From CAVXTT01 sp963764685 (GTDB lineage: Bacteria; Bacteroidota; Ignavibacteria; Ignavibacteriales; Ignavibacteriaceae): a stretch of DNA of 64,000 bases. The stretch's first letter is position 1, and each line of letters begins with the position of its first letter. The notes beneath the pieces are model-generated. The model saw only the letters and a list, made by a program, of their open reading frames with translations, was not told the DNA's origin and searched no databases. Shown piece by piece: positions 54,730 through 63,776 of this stretch. The translations under genes were made by a program, and so were the position numbers. The DNA lies in the NCBI GenBank assembly GCA_963764685.1, contig CAVXTT010000003.1, forward strand, positions 62,001 through 126,000. Direction: 5' to 3'.

Positions 54730-54842
54730 TAACCCTGATACAATCCTGAAGTAACCCTTATGTAATCCTCAAAATTGGTCAAATCTGAGGATTAGATGAG
54801 GATTACATCAGGATTAGATGAGGATTACATCAGGATTAGATA
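54730..54842. repeat. 11-bp-period inverted repeat, large copy
   Basis: Left arm 54730-54773: TAACCCTGATA, CAATCCTGAAG, TAACCCTTATG, TAATCCTCAAA. Right arm 54789-54842: GGATTAGATGA, GGATTACATCA, GGATTAGATGA, GGATTACATCA, GGATTAGATA. Every unit is 11 bp, close to one helical turn, and the arms are reverse complements. A smaller copy is at 13147-13197. Confidence 0.8.
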
Positions 54843-54994
54843 CCAGGTGCTTATATTTTGCTTTTATTGATTTTTGCTCAAAAAACGCATAAGGTTTTCT
54901 TCTGCCACTATACAAAGGGTTGCCTGGCGTTTCATCAATGGATATATGGATAAATGACGTTAGGGAGGTTTCTTGGTTCCTGAACAACGTTTCA

Positions 54995-55210
54995 TTGCAA
55001 GTTACCAAAAAAGGCACTGCCTTTATTTACAAAAACAATGACCTTTATTACCTACCTACGGCGGGCAGGCTCGAAAACACTCAGTGACCTTCCTTTCCTA
55101 AAGAATCCTAGCCCGGTGGCTGAGTGTTCCGAAGGAATGTATCGAAGCCATAAGGGCGGGCAGTGCGAAAACTCCTCATACCAGCCAGTGCCCTGACCAT
55201 TTTATGATGT
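54995..55210 (-). repeat. Dispersed repeat copy B (flank 54995-55050, core 55070-55210)
   Basis: The core is the reverse complement of the core at 1823-1966; the flank matches 1741-1796 in direct orientation. Confidence 0.85.
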
Positions 55211-55301
55211 CTCCAATACTATGAGAAAAACGTTTCCCCAAGGCATTGACGCTTACGAATTCAGGACATCGTTTTCTTCCGAATGATCACGTAACCTTGT
55301 C

Positions 55302-55374
55302 AAACTCCGTTAGGAGTTTTATATCTGTAGAAAAACCAATAAACAAAAAAAACATTTCAACTCCGTAGGAGTTG
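55302..55374 (+). repeat. Paired-hairpin element, copy 4
   Basis: Hairpin AAACTCC-GTTA-GGAGTTT (55302-55319), TATATCTGTAGAAAAA, then CAACTCC-GTA-GGAGTTG (55358-55374) and GCATTCC. Confidence 0.75.
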
Positions 55375-55398
55375 CATTCCCGCATATGGCACAATCAA

Positions 55399-55450
55399 GG
55401 ACAGGCCGCTTTGTAATTATGGAAGGGTGATTATTCAGGTCGTCCTGTCC
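55399..55450 (-). repeat. GGACAGG element, copy 2
   Basis: GGACAGGCCG (55399-55408) and CGTCCTGTCC (55441-55450) form an imperfect inverted repeat; on the minus strand the edge reads GTACGGACAGG as in the element at 4031-4085. Confidence 0.6.
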
Positions 55451-55542
55451 GTACGGATATCTTTTGTTTTCTTGCTAAGGTTCACCTTTCTTTGTAATAT
55501 ATACCCTGAAGGATTTTCTAATCCAAATTTTATGGAGACAGA

Positions 55543-57291
55543 ATGAATAAAATACCCTTCCACGGAAAACACTCCATCCATATAGTGGAGAAACCTCAAC
55601 GTAATTATTTCTTTCCTGTTTACTGCCGAAAAATTCTAAAAATAATTATTCTGATTATCTTACTGTTTCCTCCTGTTATTTTTACCCAAAGCCCTAACTT
55701 TTATCCTCAGGAACACTTGAGAATATCAGATTTCGGGATGGGATTTAATATTGACAGTTATGATATGAACAGGGATGGAATACCGGATATAGTGATCGGC
55801 AACTGGAATGACACCAAAGTTTTATATGGGGGACCAGTACTACTGGATTCTACTTTCGATGTTCTTTATCAGGGCAGACTGCTTACTATATGTGATTATA
55901 ACGGGGATGGATTCAAAGACCTGATAGCAATGCATTTTACCAGCTATGACAGTGCAAGACTCGATTATAACGGGGAAATACTTTTTTATTACGGCCAAAG
56001 CGGTGTACCGGCCATTGACATAATACCCGAATATTCAATTCCTCTGCCTACGCTCTATCCGAAAAAAGATAAATTTTCCCTTGGAGAATTCAGACCGGGA
56101 GTAGAGAGTGGAGATTTCAATAATGACGGAAAATTTGATTTTGCAATTAATTCAGAAAATGCACTACCAGAAATTTCTGTAGGCAAGCTATTTATCTATA
56201 TGGGAAGTGCAATCCCTCCGGATAGCGCGACATATTCTGTAAGCGGGAAATGGATACCCGGATCAGGGCAAGCACCCATACTTTACTTTGGTAAATTCTT
56301 CCAGATCGGGGATCTGAACAATGACGGTTATGATGATTTACTGCTGACCTCCAAAATATTAAAAGCATCTTATCCATTTGCTGACAGTCTTGTAGTTCTT
56401 CATATATATATGGGAAGTGATAATTTTGCTTTTCTTGAGAATGGTGAGACTCTTAGATACGAATCCTTCTCAGGTCCTTTTGGATATTCATATGGCTGGA
56501 TAAATTTACCTATTTCAATGATGGATATAAACTCTGATGGTTTCAGCGATTTGATCATAGCTTTTGTGGGAACTGATTCTACAGTCCATGTTCATTATGG
56601 CTCAGTTAATATAATCGATACAATACCATCATTTTATTTAACTGATCCTGATACAACATCTGAAGATATTCTAATAGGTTCGATTTGTCATAATGTAGGC
56701 GACTGGAATAAAGATGGTGATGATGATTTTCTGTTGATGGGCTCAGGATTCAAATCATTTAGTGCTCATTTGGGAGGCCCTCATATCAGTAACCAAAACC
56801 CCTATGGTATGAGGGGATTATTGGAGTCATTAAGCTGGTATTTCCCTCAAAAAGCTCTTGGCTGTGGAGATCAGAATGGTGATGGAGTTAAGGATTATGC
56901 AGTTATTTCGTTCGCTGGCATAGATATAAGGGGATATTTAATAATTTTCAAGGGGCGAAGCGATATAGTTGTTTCAGTAGATGAAGACAAAGATCCTGGA
57001 ATCCCGGAGGTATTCACTTTAGAACAAAACTATCCGAATCCTTTTAATCCTTCTACAACCATTAAGTACCGGATACTAAATAAACCAGGCACTGTACAGA
57101 TTGTGTCCCTGAAAATCTACGACATACTGGGTAGCGAAATTACTGTACTGGTAAATGAAGAACAATCATCCGGCTACTACAAAGTAAATTTCGATGCCCG
57201 AAAGTACAATTTAACTTCGGGGATTTATTTTTGTGAATTAAAACTGGATGGGCAATTTTCTCAAAAAATTAAAATGATCTATTTGAAGTAA
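55543..57291 (+). CDS. FG-GAP/VCBS seven-bladed propeller protein with T9SS sorting domain, twin 1
   Basis: 582 residues. A charged N-terminal extension precedes the signal segment (ILKIIILIILLFPPVIFTQ). Seven calcium-loop motifs of the DxNxDGxxD type are seen in order: DMNRDGIPD, DYNGDGFKD, DFNNDGKFD, DLNNDGYDD, DINSDGFSD, DWNKDGDDD, DQNGDGVKD, matching a seven-bladed integrin-alpha-like propeller. The tail is a T9SS domain (LEQNYPNPFNPSTTIKYRIL ... SGIYFCELKLDGQFSQKIK). Probably a surface or secreted calcium-binding adhesin-like protein. The next gene, 17 bp on, is a clear paralogue. Confidence 0.9.
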   Translation: MNKIPFHGKHSIHIVEKPQRNYFFPVYCRKILKIIILIILLFPPVIFTQSPNFYPQEHLRISDFGMGFNIDSYDMNRDGIPDIVIGNWNDTKVLYGGPVLLDSTFDVLYQGRLLTICDYNGDGFKDLIAMHFTSYDSARLDYNGEILFYYGQSGVPAIDIIPEYSIPLPTLYPKKDKFSLGEFRPGVESGDFNNDGKFDFAINSENALPEISVGKLFIYMGSAIPPDSATYSVSGKWIPGSGQAPILYFGKFFQIGDLNNDGYDDLLLTSKILKASYPFADSLVVLHIYMGSDNFAFLENGETLRYESFSGPFGYSYGWINLPISMMDINSDGFSDLIIAFVGTDSTVHVHYGSVNIIDTIPSFYLTDPDTTSEDILIGSICHNVGDWNKDGDDDFLLMGSGFKSFSAHLGGPHISNQNPYGMRGLLESLSWYFPQKALGCGDQNGDGVKDYAVISFAGIDIRGYLIIFKGRSDIVVSVDEDKDPGIPEVFTLEQNYPNPFNPSTTIKYRILNKPGTVQIVSLKIYDILGSEITVLVNEEQSSGYYKVNFDARKYNLTSGIYFCELKLDGQFSQKIKMIYLK

Positions 57292-57308
57292 AAACCCATA
57301 GGTATATT

Positions 57309-58949
57309 ATGATTAAATACTTCTTTGCGCTTTTTCTCGCATTAAGCACAAGTATGATTTTTTCTCAAACTCCTAATTTTTTTCCTTATGAGCACTGGAA
57401 AGTAAGCGGATATGGTATAGCTATCAATGTAGATATTCATGATCTTAACAAAGATGGTAAGCAGGATATTGTAGTGGGAAACTGGAACGATACATATGTT
57501 TACTTTGGCGGAGCAGGGACACTGGATTCAACTGCCGATATAATTTACTCAGGCAGATTACTTGCAATGTGTGACTATAACGGTGATTCTTTTAAAGATC
57601 TCATCACAATGCATTTTATAAACTTTGACAGCAGCAGATGGGATTATGACGGCGAGATATTATTTTACTGGGGCAGTGATACAAATGAACTTTTTATTGA
57701 CACGCTTGTTGATTACTCAATCCCGTTGCCGACAATTTATCCCTCTAAAGAATATTTTGCCTATCCTTTGAACAGACAATCTGTGGAATCAGGCGATTTT
57801 AATAATGACGGTAAAGATGATATTGTAATCAGTTCTTATGCATATCCCCTGCCGGGCGGTTATGGAAAAATTTATATTTATATGGGCAATGAAACGCCTC
57901 CTGATACTGTTAGTTTTGCAGTCAGCGGTAAATTCATCAATGGACAACCAGTAATAAGGGATTATGGTTACCACTTTCAGGTAGGAAATATAAATGGAGA
58001 TAGTTATGATGATCTGCTTTTAAGTTCTACAGTTCGCAAGATACCTCCTGTTTCTAATCCAACGGACAGTTTAGACGTTTTAGATATTTATTTGGGAAGT
58101 GAAAACTTTCAATTTGTTGAAGGGGGTGAATCACTTAGGTATGAATCAAGAGTTGAGAACAGTTTTTATTCCTATGGCTGGTTCAAAAAAGAATTTTCGA
58201 TGTGGGATTTAAACGGAGATGGTTATAGTGATTTAATTCTGAGCCATTGGTATAAGGATTCCACAAATCATGTTCATTTTGGATCTGAATCTGTAATTGA
58301 TACTATTCCATCTTTTTTTATAACAGACCCCGATACCACACGAGAGGATCTCATTGTTGGTCCAATGGGACATAATATTGGAGATTTTAATGATGATGGT
58401 TATAGTGATTTTATTTTGTATCATTCTTATCCTTCCTCATTTAGTCTTCATTTGGGCGGTCCCTACTTCAGTAATGAAAACCCTTATGGTTTGAGAGGAT
58501 TACTGGAAGCTTGTTCTATTTATCCAATAAAAGCAATGGCCTGTGGTGATCAGAACGGGGATGGAGTTGAAGATTTTGTAACGATTGCTCCCTGCGGCAG
58601 GTTAGGTGAGGGATATGTATTAATATTCAGGGGCAATCCTAATATTGTTACTGCTAACAGCCAAGACATCTCCTCCGAAGAAAACACATTTCGGCTACTG
58701 CAAAATTACCCTAATCCATTTAACCCTACTACAAGAATAAGGTATGATCTTCCTGAAATAAGCAGGGTAACTTGTTCGGTTTATGATCTTCTGGGAAGAA
58801 AAGTTAAGGATCTTGAAGATAATCAACTCAAGCAGCCGGGTAGTTATGAACTCACATTTGATGCTTCGGGATTATCCAGCGGGGTCTACTTCTACAGGAT
58901 CAGTGCGAATGATTATGTGGCAGCTAAGAAAATGATAGTAATTAAATAA
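57309..58949 (+). CDS. FG-GAP/VCBS seven-bladed propeller protein with T9SS sorting domain, twin 2
   Basis: 546 residues, signal peptide MIKYFFALFLALSTSMIFSQ. It is collinear with the upstream gene, including FYPQEHLRIS/FFPYEHWKVS after the signal and the sentence-like blocks YGLRGLLEACS and DQNGDGVEDF. Seven DxNxDG-type motifs are present, with one weak (NINGDSYDD). The T9SS domain reads LLQNYPNPFNPTTRIRYDLP ... LSSGVYFYRISANDYVAAKK. Tandem duplication is evident. A hairpin terminator follows. Confidence 0.9.
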   Translation: MIKYFFALFLALSTSMIFSQTPNFFPYEHWKVSGYGIAINVDIHDLNKDGKQDIVVGNWNDTYVYFGGAGTLDSTADIIYSGRLLAMCDYNGDSFKDLITMHFINFDSSRWDYDGEILFYWGSDTNELFIDTLVDYSIPLPTIYPSKEYFAYPLNRQSVESGDFNNDGKDDIVISSYAYPLPGGYGKIYIYMGNETPPDTVSFAVSGKFINGQPVIRDYGYHFQVGNINGDSYDDLLLSSTVRKIPPVSNPTDSLDVLDIYLGSENFQFVEGGESLRYESRVENSFYSYGWFKKEFSMWDLNGDGYSDLILSHWYKDSTNHVHFGSESVIDTIPSFFITDPDTTREDLIVGPMGHNIGDFNDDGYSDFILYHSYPSSFSLHLGGPYFSNENPYGLRGLLEACSIYPIKAMACGDQNGDGVEDFVTIAPCGRLGEGYVLIFRGNPNIVTANSQDISSEENTFRLLQNYPNPFNPTTRIRYDLPEISRVTCSVYDLLGRKVKDLEDNQLKQPGSYELTFDASGLSSGVYFYRISANDYVAAKKMIVIK

Positions 58950-58965
58950 ATTAGTAATCTTTATT

Positions 58966-58996
58966 CGGGGCGGGCAAATGCCCGTTTGAAACCCCG
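58966..58996 (+). terminator. Terminator after the FG-GAP twins
   Basis: Inner stem CGGGC-AAAT-GCCCG (58971-58984) followed by TTTGAAA, inside an outer CGGGG/CCCCG pair (58966-58970 and 58992-58996). It also lies 5 bp from the convergent gyrA stop and may serve both directions. Confidence 0.65.
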
Positions 58997-59001
58997 CCTG
59001 T

Positions 59002-61467
59002 TTATTCGCCTTCTGTTGAAGTACCGTTCCCGTTCACATCATCATCTTCCGGAATAACCTTTGCTATATCAGCTATCTTGTCTCCTTCGTTAAGACGGAT
59101 AACACGTACGCCCTGGGTATTGCGTCCCATAATACGAATATCTTTAACCGACTGACGTATAACCATTCCTTTTGAGGAAATAATTACAAGTTCATCGCCG
59201 TCCACTACTTCCATCATAGCTATCATTTTGCCTACTTTGTCGGAAGTCTTTACGGTAATAACACCTTTACCGCCGCGCCTGGTAATGCGGTAATCATTTA
59301 TATCCGAACGCTTGCCGTAACCGTTTCCAGTTACAACAAGAATATTATCGTTACGCTTTATAACAAGCAGGCCAACAACAATATCATCCTTCGAAAGTCT
59401 TACACCGCGTACGCCCGTTGCAGTCCTTCCCATATCCCTTACATCTTTTTCGTTAAACCTTATGGCAAAGCCATTCCTTGTTCCAAGCACAATATCATTG
59501 CTGCCATCGGTAAGTTTAACTGCAATAAGTTTATCACCGGGCATCAGGTTGATTGCATTGATACCCCCCTTGCGGACATTCCCGTAAGCCGATAATACTG
59601 TCTTTTTGATTACGCCTTTAGCTGTGGCCATTATAAGGTAATTAGTTTCTGTAAATTCCTTAACGGAAACAAAGGCGCTTATATTTTCATCCTGATCCTT
59701 TTCGATCAGGTTGAGTATCGACCTGCCCCTGGTAGCGCGTCCTCCTTCCGGAATTTCGTGTACCTTCAGCCAATAGCATCTTCCCTTGTCTGTAAAGAAT
59801 AATATGAACTGATGCGTTGACGCAATGAACATATGTTCTATGAAATCATCATCTTTGGTTCCGGCACCGGTTACTCCCTTGCCGCCTCTTCCCTGTTTTC
59901 TGTATCCGCTTACAGGGAATCTTTTTATGAAGCCTTTGTGGGAAATTGTTACTACGACATCTTCCTCTGCTATTATATCCTCTAAGGAGAATTCTTCATA
60001 ACTATAAATAATCTCTGTCCTGCGGGCATCGCCGTATTTTTCTTTTACAATAAGAAGCTCATCCCTTATCAGCAGGTACCGCTTCTCTTCGCTTCCGAGA
60101 ATTCCTTTCAGTTTTTCGATAAGCTTAATGGTTTCTTTGTATTCATCTTCAATCTTTTTTCTTTCAAGCCCTGTTAATCTCTGCAGGCGCATATCAAGTA
60201 TCGCCTTGGACTGAATTTCGGAAAGCTTAAACTTCCGCATAAGGTTGTTTTTTGCGGTCTCCACATCGCGAGATTTTTTGATGGTATCGATTACAGCATC
60301 AATATTATCAAGAGCAATGATATATCCCTCAAGGATGTGGGCGCGTTTTTCTGCAGCATCAAGTTCAAACTTTGTCCTTCTGATAACCACATCCATCCGG
60401 TGTGCAATGAAATGCTGCATCATCTCTTTAAGAGTAAGTACCTTTGGTGCTCCGTGAACAAGTGCTAAGAGGATAACTCCGAAGGTTGTCTGCATCTGTG
60501 TATGCTTGAAGAGCTGGTTGAGTGTAACTGCCGGCTGGGCATCTCTTTTAAGCTCTATAACTACCCTCATACCATCACGGTCTGACTCATCCCTGATATT
60601 TGAAATGTCTCCGATGGATCCGGCACGGACAAGGTCTGCAATTTTCTCAATCAGATTTGCCTTATTAACCTGGTAAGGGAGCTCCGTGATTATAATATTT
60701 TCCCTTCCATTCTTCATTGTCTCTATGTTGGCCTTTGCCCTTACAATGATTCTTCCGCGTCCCGTGGTATAGGCTTCCTTAACTCCTTCGTATCCGTATA
60801 TAATACCGCCGGTGGGAAAGTCGGGGGCGATTATAAACTTCATCAGCTTTTCTGAATTGATATCGGGATTTTTTATCAGTGCAAGAAGTCCGTCTATTAC
60901 CTCATTCAGGTTATGCGGCGGAATATTCGTAGCCATTCCAACAGCGATACCGCTCGAGCCATTAACCAGCAGATTCGGCAAATAGGATGGAAGTACCGTA
61001 GGCTCCTGGAGAGAATCGTCAAAGTTGGGGGCAAAGTTAACAGTGTTCTTGTCGAGATCCCTAAGCATTTCATCGGCAATACGCGCCAGCTTGGCTTCCG
61101 TGTAACGCATCGCTGCAGGAGAGTCGCCGTCTACAGATCCGAAGTTTCCCTGGCCGTCGACCAGCGGATAGCGAAGAGAGAAATCCTGCACCATTCTGAC
61201 CATTGTATCATAAACGGCAGTATCGCCGTGCGGATGGTATTTACCTAAAACCTCTCCTACGATCCTTGCTGATTTTTTATATGGTCTGTTAAATGCGAGT
61301 CCCAGTTCGTGCATTCCGAAAAGTACTCTTCTGTGTACCGGTTTCAGCCCGTCTCTTACATCGGGCAATGCTCTTGCCACTATTACAGACATAGAATAAT
61401 CTATGTATGATGACTTCATTTCCTCTTCAAGCGAAACAGGTACTATTTTTTCAAAGATTGTTGCCAT
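59002..61467 (-). CDS. gyrA: DNA gyrase subunit A
   Basis: Introduces negative supercoils with GyrB. 821 residues. The winged-helix/active region holds the catalytic Tyr in AAMRYTEAKL near 123. The quinolone-determining stretch reads KYHPHGDTAVYDT: the residue aligned with E. coli Ser83 is Thr, as in some wild-type gyrases, and the residue aligned with Asp87 is Asp. The C-terminal beta-pinwheel has the GyrA-box-like QGRGGKG. The C-terminus ends in an acidic tail (EDDDVNGNGTSTEGE). Follows gyrB by 43 bp. Confidence 0.98.
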   Translation of the reverse strand: MATIFEKIVPVSLEEEMKSSYIDYSMSVIVARALPDVRDGLKPVHRRVLFGMHELGLAFNRPYKKSARIVGEVLGKYHPHGDTAVYDTMVRMVQDFSLRYPLVDGQGNFGSVDGDSPAAMRYTEAKLARIADEMLRDLDKNTVNFAPNFDDSLQEPTVLPSYLPNLLVNGSSGIAVGMATNIPPHNLNEVIDGLLALIKNPDINSEKLMKFIIAPDFPTGGIIYGYEGVKEAYTTGRGRIIVRAKANIETMKNGRENIIITELPYQVNKANLIEKIADLVRAGSIGDISNIRDESDRDGMRVVIELKRDAQPAVTLNQLFKHTQMQTTFGVILLALVHGAPKVLTLKEMMQHFIAHRMDVVIRRTKFELDAAEKRAHILEGYIIALDNIDAVIDTIKKSRDVETAKNNLMRKFKLSEIQSKAILDMRLQRLTGLERKKIEDEYKETIKLIEKLKGILGSEEKRYLLIRDELLIVKEKYGDARRTEIIYSYEEFSLEDIIAEEDVVVTISHKGFIKRFPVSGYRKQGRGGKGVTGAGTKDDDFIEHMFIASTHQFILFFTDKGRCYWLKVHEIPEGGRATRGRSILNLIEKDQDENISAFVSVKEFTETNYLIMATAKGVIKKTVLSAYGNVRKGGINAINLMPGDKLIAVKLTDGSNDIVLGTRNGFAIRFNEKDVRDMGRTATGVRGVRLSKDDIVVGLLVIKRNDNILVVTGNGYGKRSDINDYRITRRGGKGVITVKTSDKVGKMIAMMEVVDGDELVIISSKGMVIRQSVKDIRIMGRNTQGVRVIRLNEGDKIADIAKVIPEDDDVNGNGTSTEGE

Positions 61468-61510
61468 TGGATATATTTATTTTTTAATATTCAGATCAAT
61501 ATCGCACGTA

Positions 61511-63475
61511 TTAAACATCGAGATTTCTGACATACTTTGCGTTCTTCTCGATAAATTCTCTTCTGGGTTCTACTGCGTCTCCCATCAGAGTTTCAAATAT
61601 TTTATCAGCAGCAGCAGCGCTTTCAACGCTTACCTGGAGAACCGTCCGGGTTTCGGGATTCATTGTAGTTTCCCACAACTGTAAGGGATTCATTTCTCCC
61701 AATCCTTTATACCTGGAGATCGACACTCCTTTAATAGCTCCTTCTTCTGCGTTCTCGGCTTCAACTGCTACTTCTTTTCCATTTACTTTTAATCTCTTAA
61801 GGATTTCCGCCCTTTCGTTATCATCAAATGCATAAAATTCTTCTTTCCCTTTTTTAATTTTATAAAGCGGCGGCTGAGCTATATAAACTTTGCCCGAGGT
61901 AATCAGGTCCTTCATATGCCGGTATAAAAAGGTAAGCAGCAGAGTACGGATATGACTTCCGTCTACATCGGCATCGGTCATTAGAATTACTTTCCCGTAT
62001 CTTGTTTTTGTAGAATCAAAGTCGGCTCCCAGTCCTGCGCCTATAGCAGATATAATCGCTTTTATTTCATTGTTCTCAAGAATTTTATTCAGCTTGGCTT
62101 TTTCGACATTTAAAATTTTCCCTTTCAGGGGAAGGATTGCCTGAAATCTCCTGTCTCTTCCCTGCTTTGCGCTGCCGCCCGCAGAATCCCCCTCCACTAT
62201 GTATATTTCGCAGTGCTCGGGATCTGTAATTGAACAGTCAGCTAGTTTGCCGGGCAGGTTCATATTATCGAGAGCATTCTTTCTTCTGGCAAGGTCCCTT
62301 GCTTTCCTTGCAGCTTCACGTGCTTCGGCTGCTTTAAGACACTTCTCTATAATTCTTTTGCCTATTGAAGGATTTTCCTCAAGGAATTCTGAGAGCTTTT
62401 CATTAACAAGAGTCTCAACAGCTGATTTTGTTTCGCTGTTTCCCAGTTTTGTTTTAGTCTGTCCTTCAAACTGAGGTTCCGCAACTTTTACAGAGAGTAC
62501 TGCGGTAAGTCCTTCGCGGAAGTCCTCCCCGGTGAGCTGTATCTTGCCTTCCTTCAGTAATCCGTTCTTGTAAGCATAATTGTTGAGTGATCTTGTAAGG
62601 GCTCCTTTGAATCCTACAAGATGGGTCCCGCCCTCGTGAGTATTTATATTATTAACATATGAAAGGATGTTTTCCGTATAGCTGTCGCTGTACTGGAAAG
62701 CCACTTCAATGGGGGTGTTATCTTTGTCCCCCTCGATGTATACGGTTTTATGCAGCGGGTCCCTTGTTTCATCGAGGTATTTAACAAATTCTATCAGTCC
62801 TCCCTTGAAATGGAATGTCTCCTCTTCCCCGTCTCTCTCGTCCTTGATAATAATTGTAATGGCTTTATTCAGGTATGCGAGTTCCCTCATTCGCTCGGCG
62901 ATGGTGTCAAATTTAAACTTCGCTGCCTTAAATATTTCTTTATCGGGGAAGAAAGTTGTCGTTGTGCCCCGCTCATTTTTCTTAGACTTTCCTGTTTCCT
63001 TAACCGGTTTTACAGGAATGCCCCTGTGGTATTCCTGGAAGTATATACCGCCGTCTCTCTTTACTTCAACCTGGAGCCATTCCGAAAGCGCATTAACGAC
63101 TGAAACACCTACTCCGTGCAGTCCGCCTGAGACCTTATATGTTGCTTTATCAAATTTACCACCGGCGTGAAGCATTGTCATAACAACTTCCAGGGCTGAC
63201 TTTTTTTCTTCTACATGCAGATCAACAGGAATACCTCTTCCGTTATCTTCAACAGTAATGCTTTCGTCTTTATGGATCGTTATTTTTATAAGGTCGGCAT
63301 ACCCCACAAGTGCTTCGTCGATGCTGTTATCAACAACTTCATTAACAAGGTGATGAAGGCCTCTCGGGCCGACATCGCCGATATACATAGCCGGGCGTTT
63401 TCTTACTGCCTCAAGTCCTTTTAATACATTTATATTTTTTGCACTATAATCGTTTACCGATTTAGTATTTGTCAT
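61511..63475 (-). CDS. gyrB: DNA gyrase subunit B
   Basis: 654 residues. The GHKL ATPase domain shows NEVVDNSIDEAL, VEDNGRGIPVD and GGLHGVGVSVVNALS; the transducer and TOPRIM domain show EGDSAGGSAKQGRDR and TDADVDGSHIRTLLL; the tail ends MNPETRTVLQVSVESA. No large insert as found in some Gram-negative GyrB. It follows the DciA-like gene by 13 bp in a recF-dciA-gyrB-gyrA operon. Confidence 0.98.
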   Translation of the reverse strand: MTNTKSVNDYSAKNINVLKGLEAVRKRPAMYIGDVGPRGLHHLVNEVVDNSIDEALVGYADLIKITIHKDESITVEDNGRGIPVDLHVEEKKSALEVVMTMLHAGGKFDKATYKVSGGLHGVGVSVVNALSEWLQVEVKRDGGIYFQEYHRGIPVKPVKETGKSKKNERGTTTTFFPDKEIFKAAKFKFDTIAERMRELAYLNKAITIIIKDERDGEEETFHFKGGLIEFVKYLDETRDPLHKTVYIEGDKDNTPIEVAFQYSDSYTENILSYVNNINTHEGGTHLVGFKGALTRSLNNYAYKNGLLKEGKIQLTGEDFREGLTAVLSVKVAEPQFEGQTKTKLGNSETKSAVETLVNEKLSEFLEENPSIGKRIIEKCLKAAEAREAARKARDLARRKNALDNMNLPGKLADCSITDPEHCEIYIVEGDSAGGSAKQGRDRRFQAILPLKGKILNVEKAKLNKILENNEIKAIISAIGAGLGADFDSTKTRYGKVILMTDADVDGSHIRTLLLTFLYRHMKDLITSGKVYIAQPPLYKIKKGKEEFYAFDDNERAEILKRLKVNGKEVAVEAENAEEGAIKGVSISRYKGLGEMNPLQLWETTMNPETRTVLQVSVESAAAADKIFETLMGDAVEPRREFIEKNAKYVRNLDV

Positions 63476-63488
63476 TTTCCTACCATTT

Positions 63489-63776
63489 TTATGGAATGAA
63501 TTTTATTTTGTTTATTCTCGTCTCTTTGAAAAACCCGTTAACCTTTTCAACAATAAGATGCTCCCTAAGCTTAAGCTCGTTTCTCCAGACTGAGTTTTCC
63601 ACGCGGAGCGATAGCGTGTTTTTTTCAAGCTTAACAGCAGTGGCGAATTTTGCCAGATCGGGAAAAATTTCCGGAAATGCTCTTATCACGTCCGCCTGCT
63701 TAAGAATCCTTTTGATCTTTTCCAGTCCCGGTTCCCTGTTAAGAATTTCCGCAATGGTTGAAAAACTGTCAGGCAT
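63489..63776 (-). CDS. DciA-like (DUF721) protein, probable helicase loader
   Basis: 95 residues from the ATG at 63776; a TTG six bases earlier would add two residues. The core FATAVKLEKNTLSLRVENSVWRNEL is the DUF721/DciA K-homology-like fold. DciA helps load the replicative helicase DnaB in bacteria that lack DnaC. The start overlaps the recF stop (ATGCCTGA), a tight coupling. Position between recF and gyrB is common for this family. Confidence 0.85.
   Translation of the reverse strand: MPDSFSTIAEILNREPGLEKIKRILKQADVIRAFPEIFPDLAKFATAVKLEKNTLSLRVENSVWRNELKLREHLIVEKVNGFFKETRINKIKFIP

Larger units (their letters stand above)
54564..55542. other. Repeat-rich spacer between the DUF5686-like gene and the FG-GAP twins
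   Basis: 979 bp without a gene. It holds the 11-bp-period inverted repeat (54730-54842), the dispersed repeat copy B with flank (54995-55210), a paired-hairpin element (55302-55374) and a GGACAGG element (55399-55450). The promoter of the next gene should lie in the last ~80 bp. Confidence 0.75.

Noticed and set aside
54730..54842. CRISPR array
   Set aside because: The 11-bp units are contiguous with no unique spacers and switch orientation midway.
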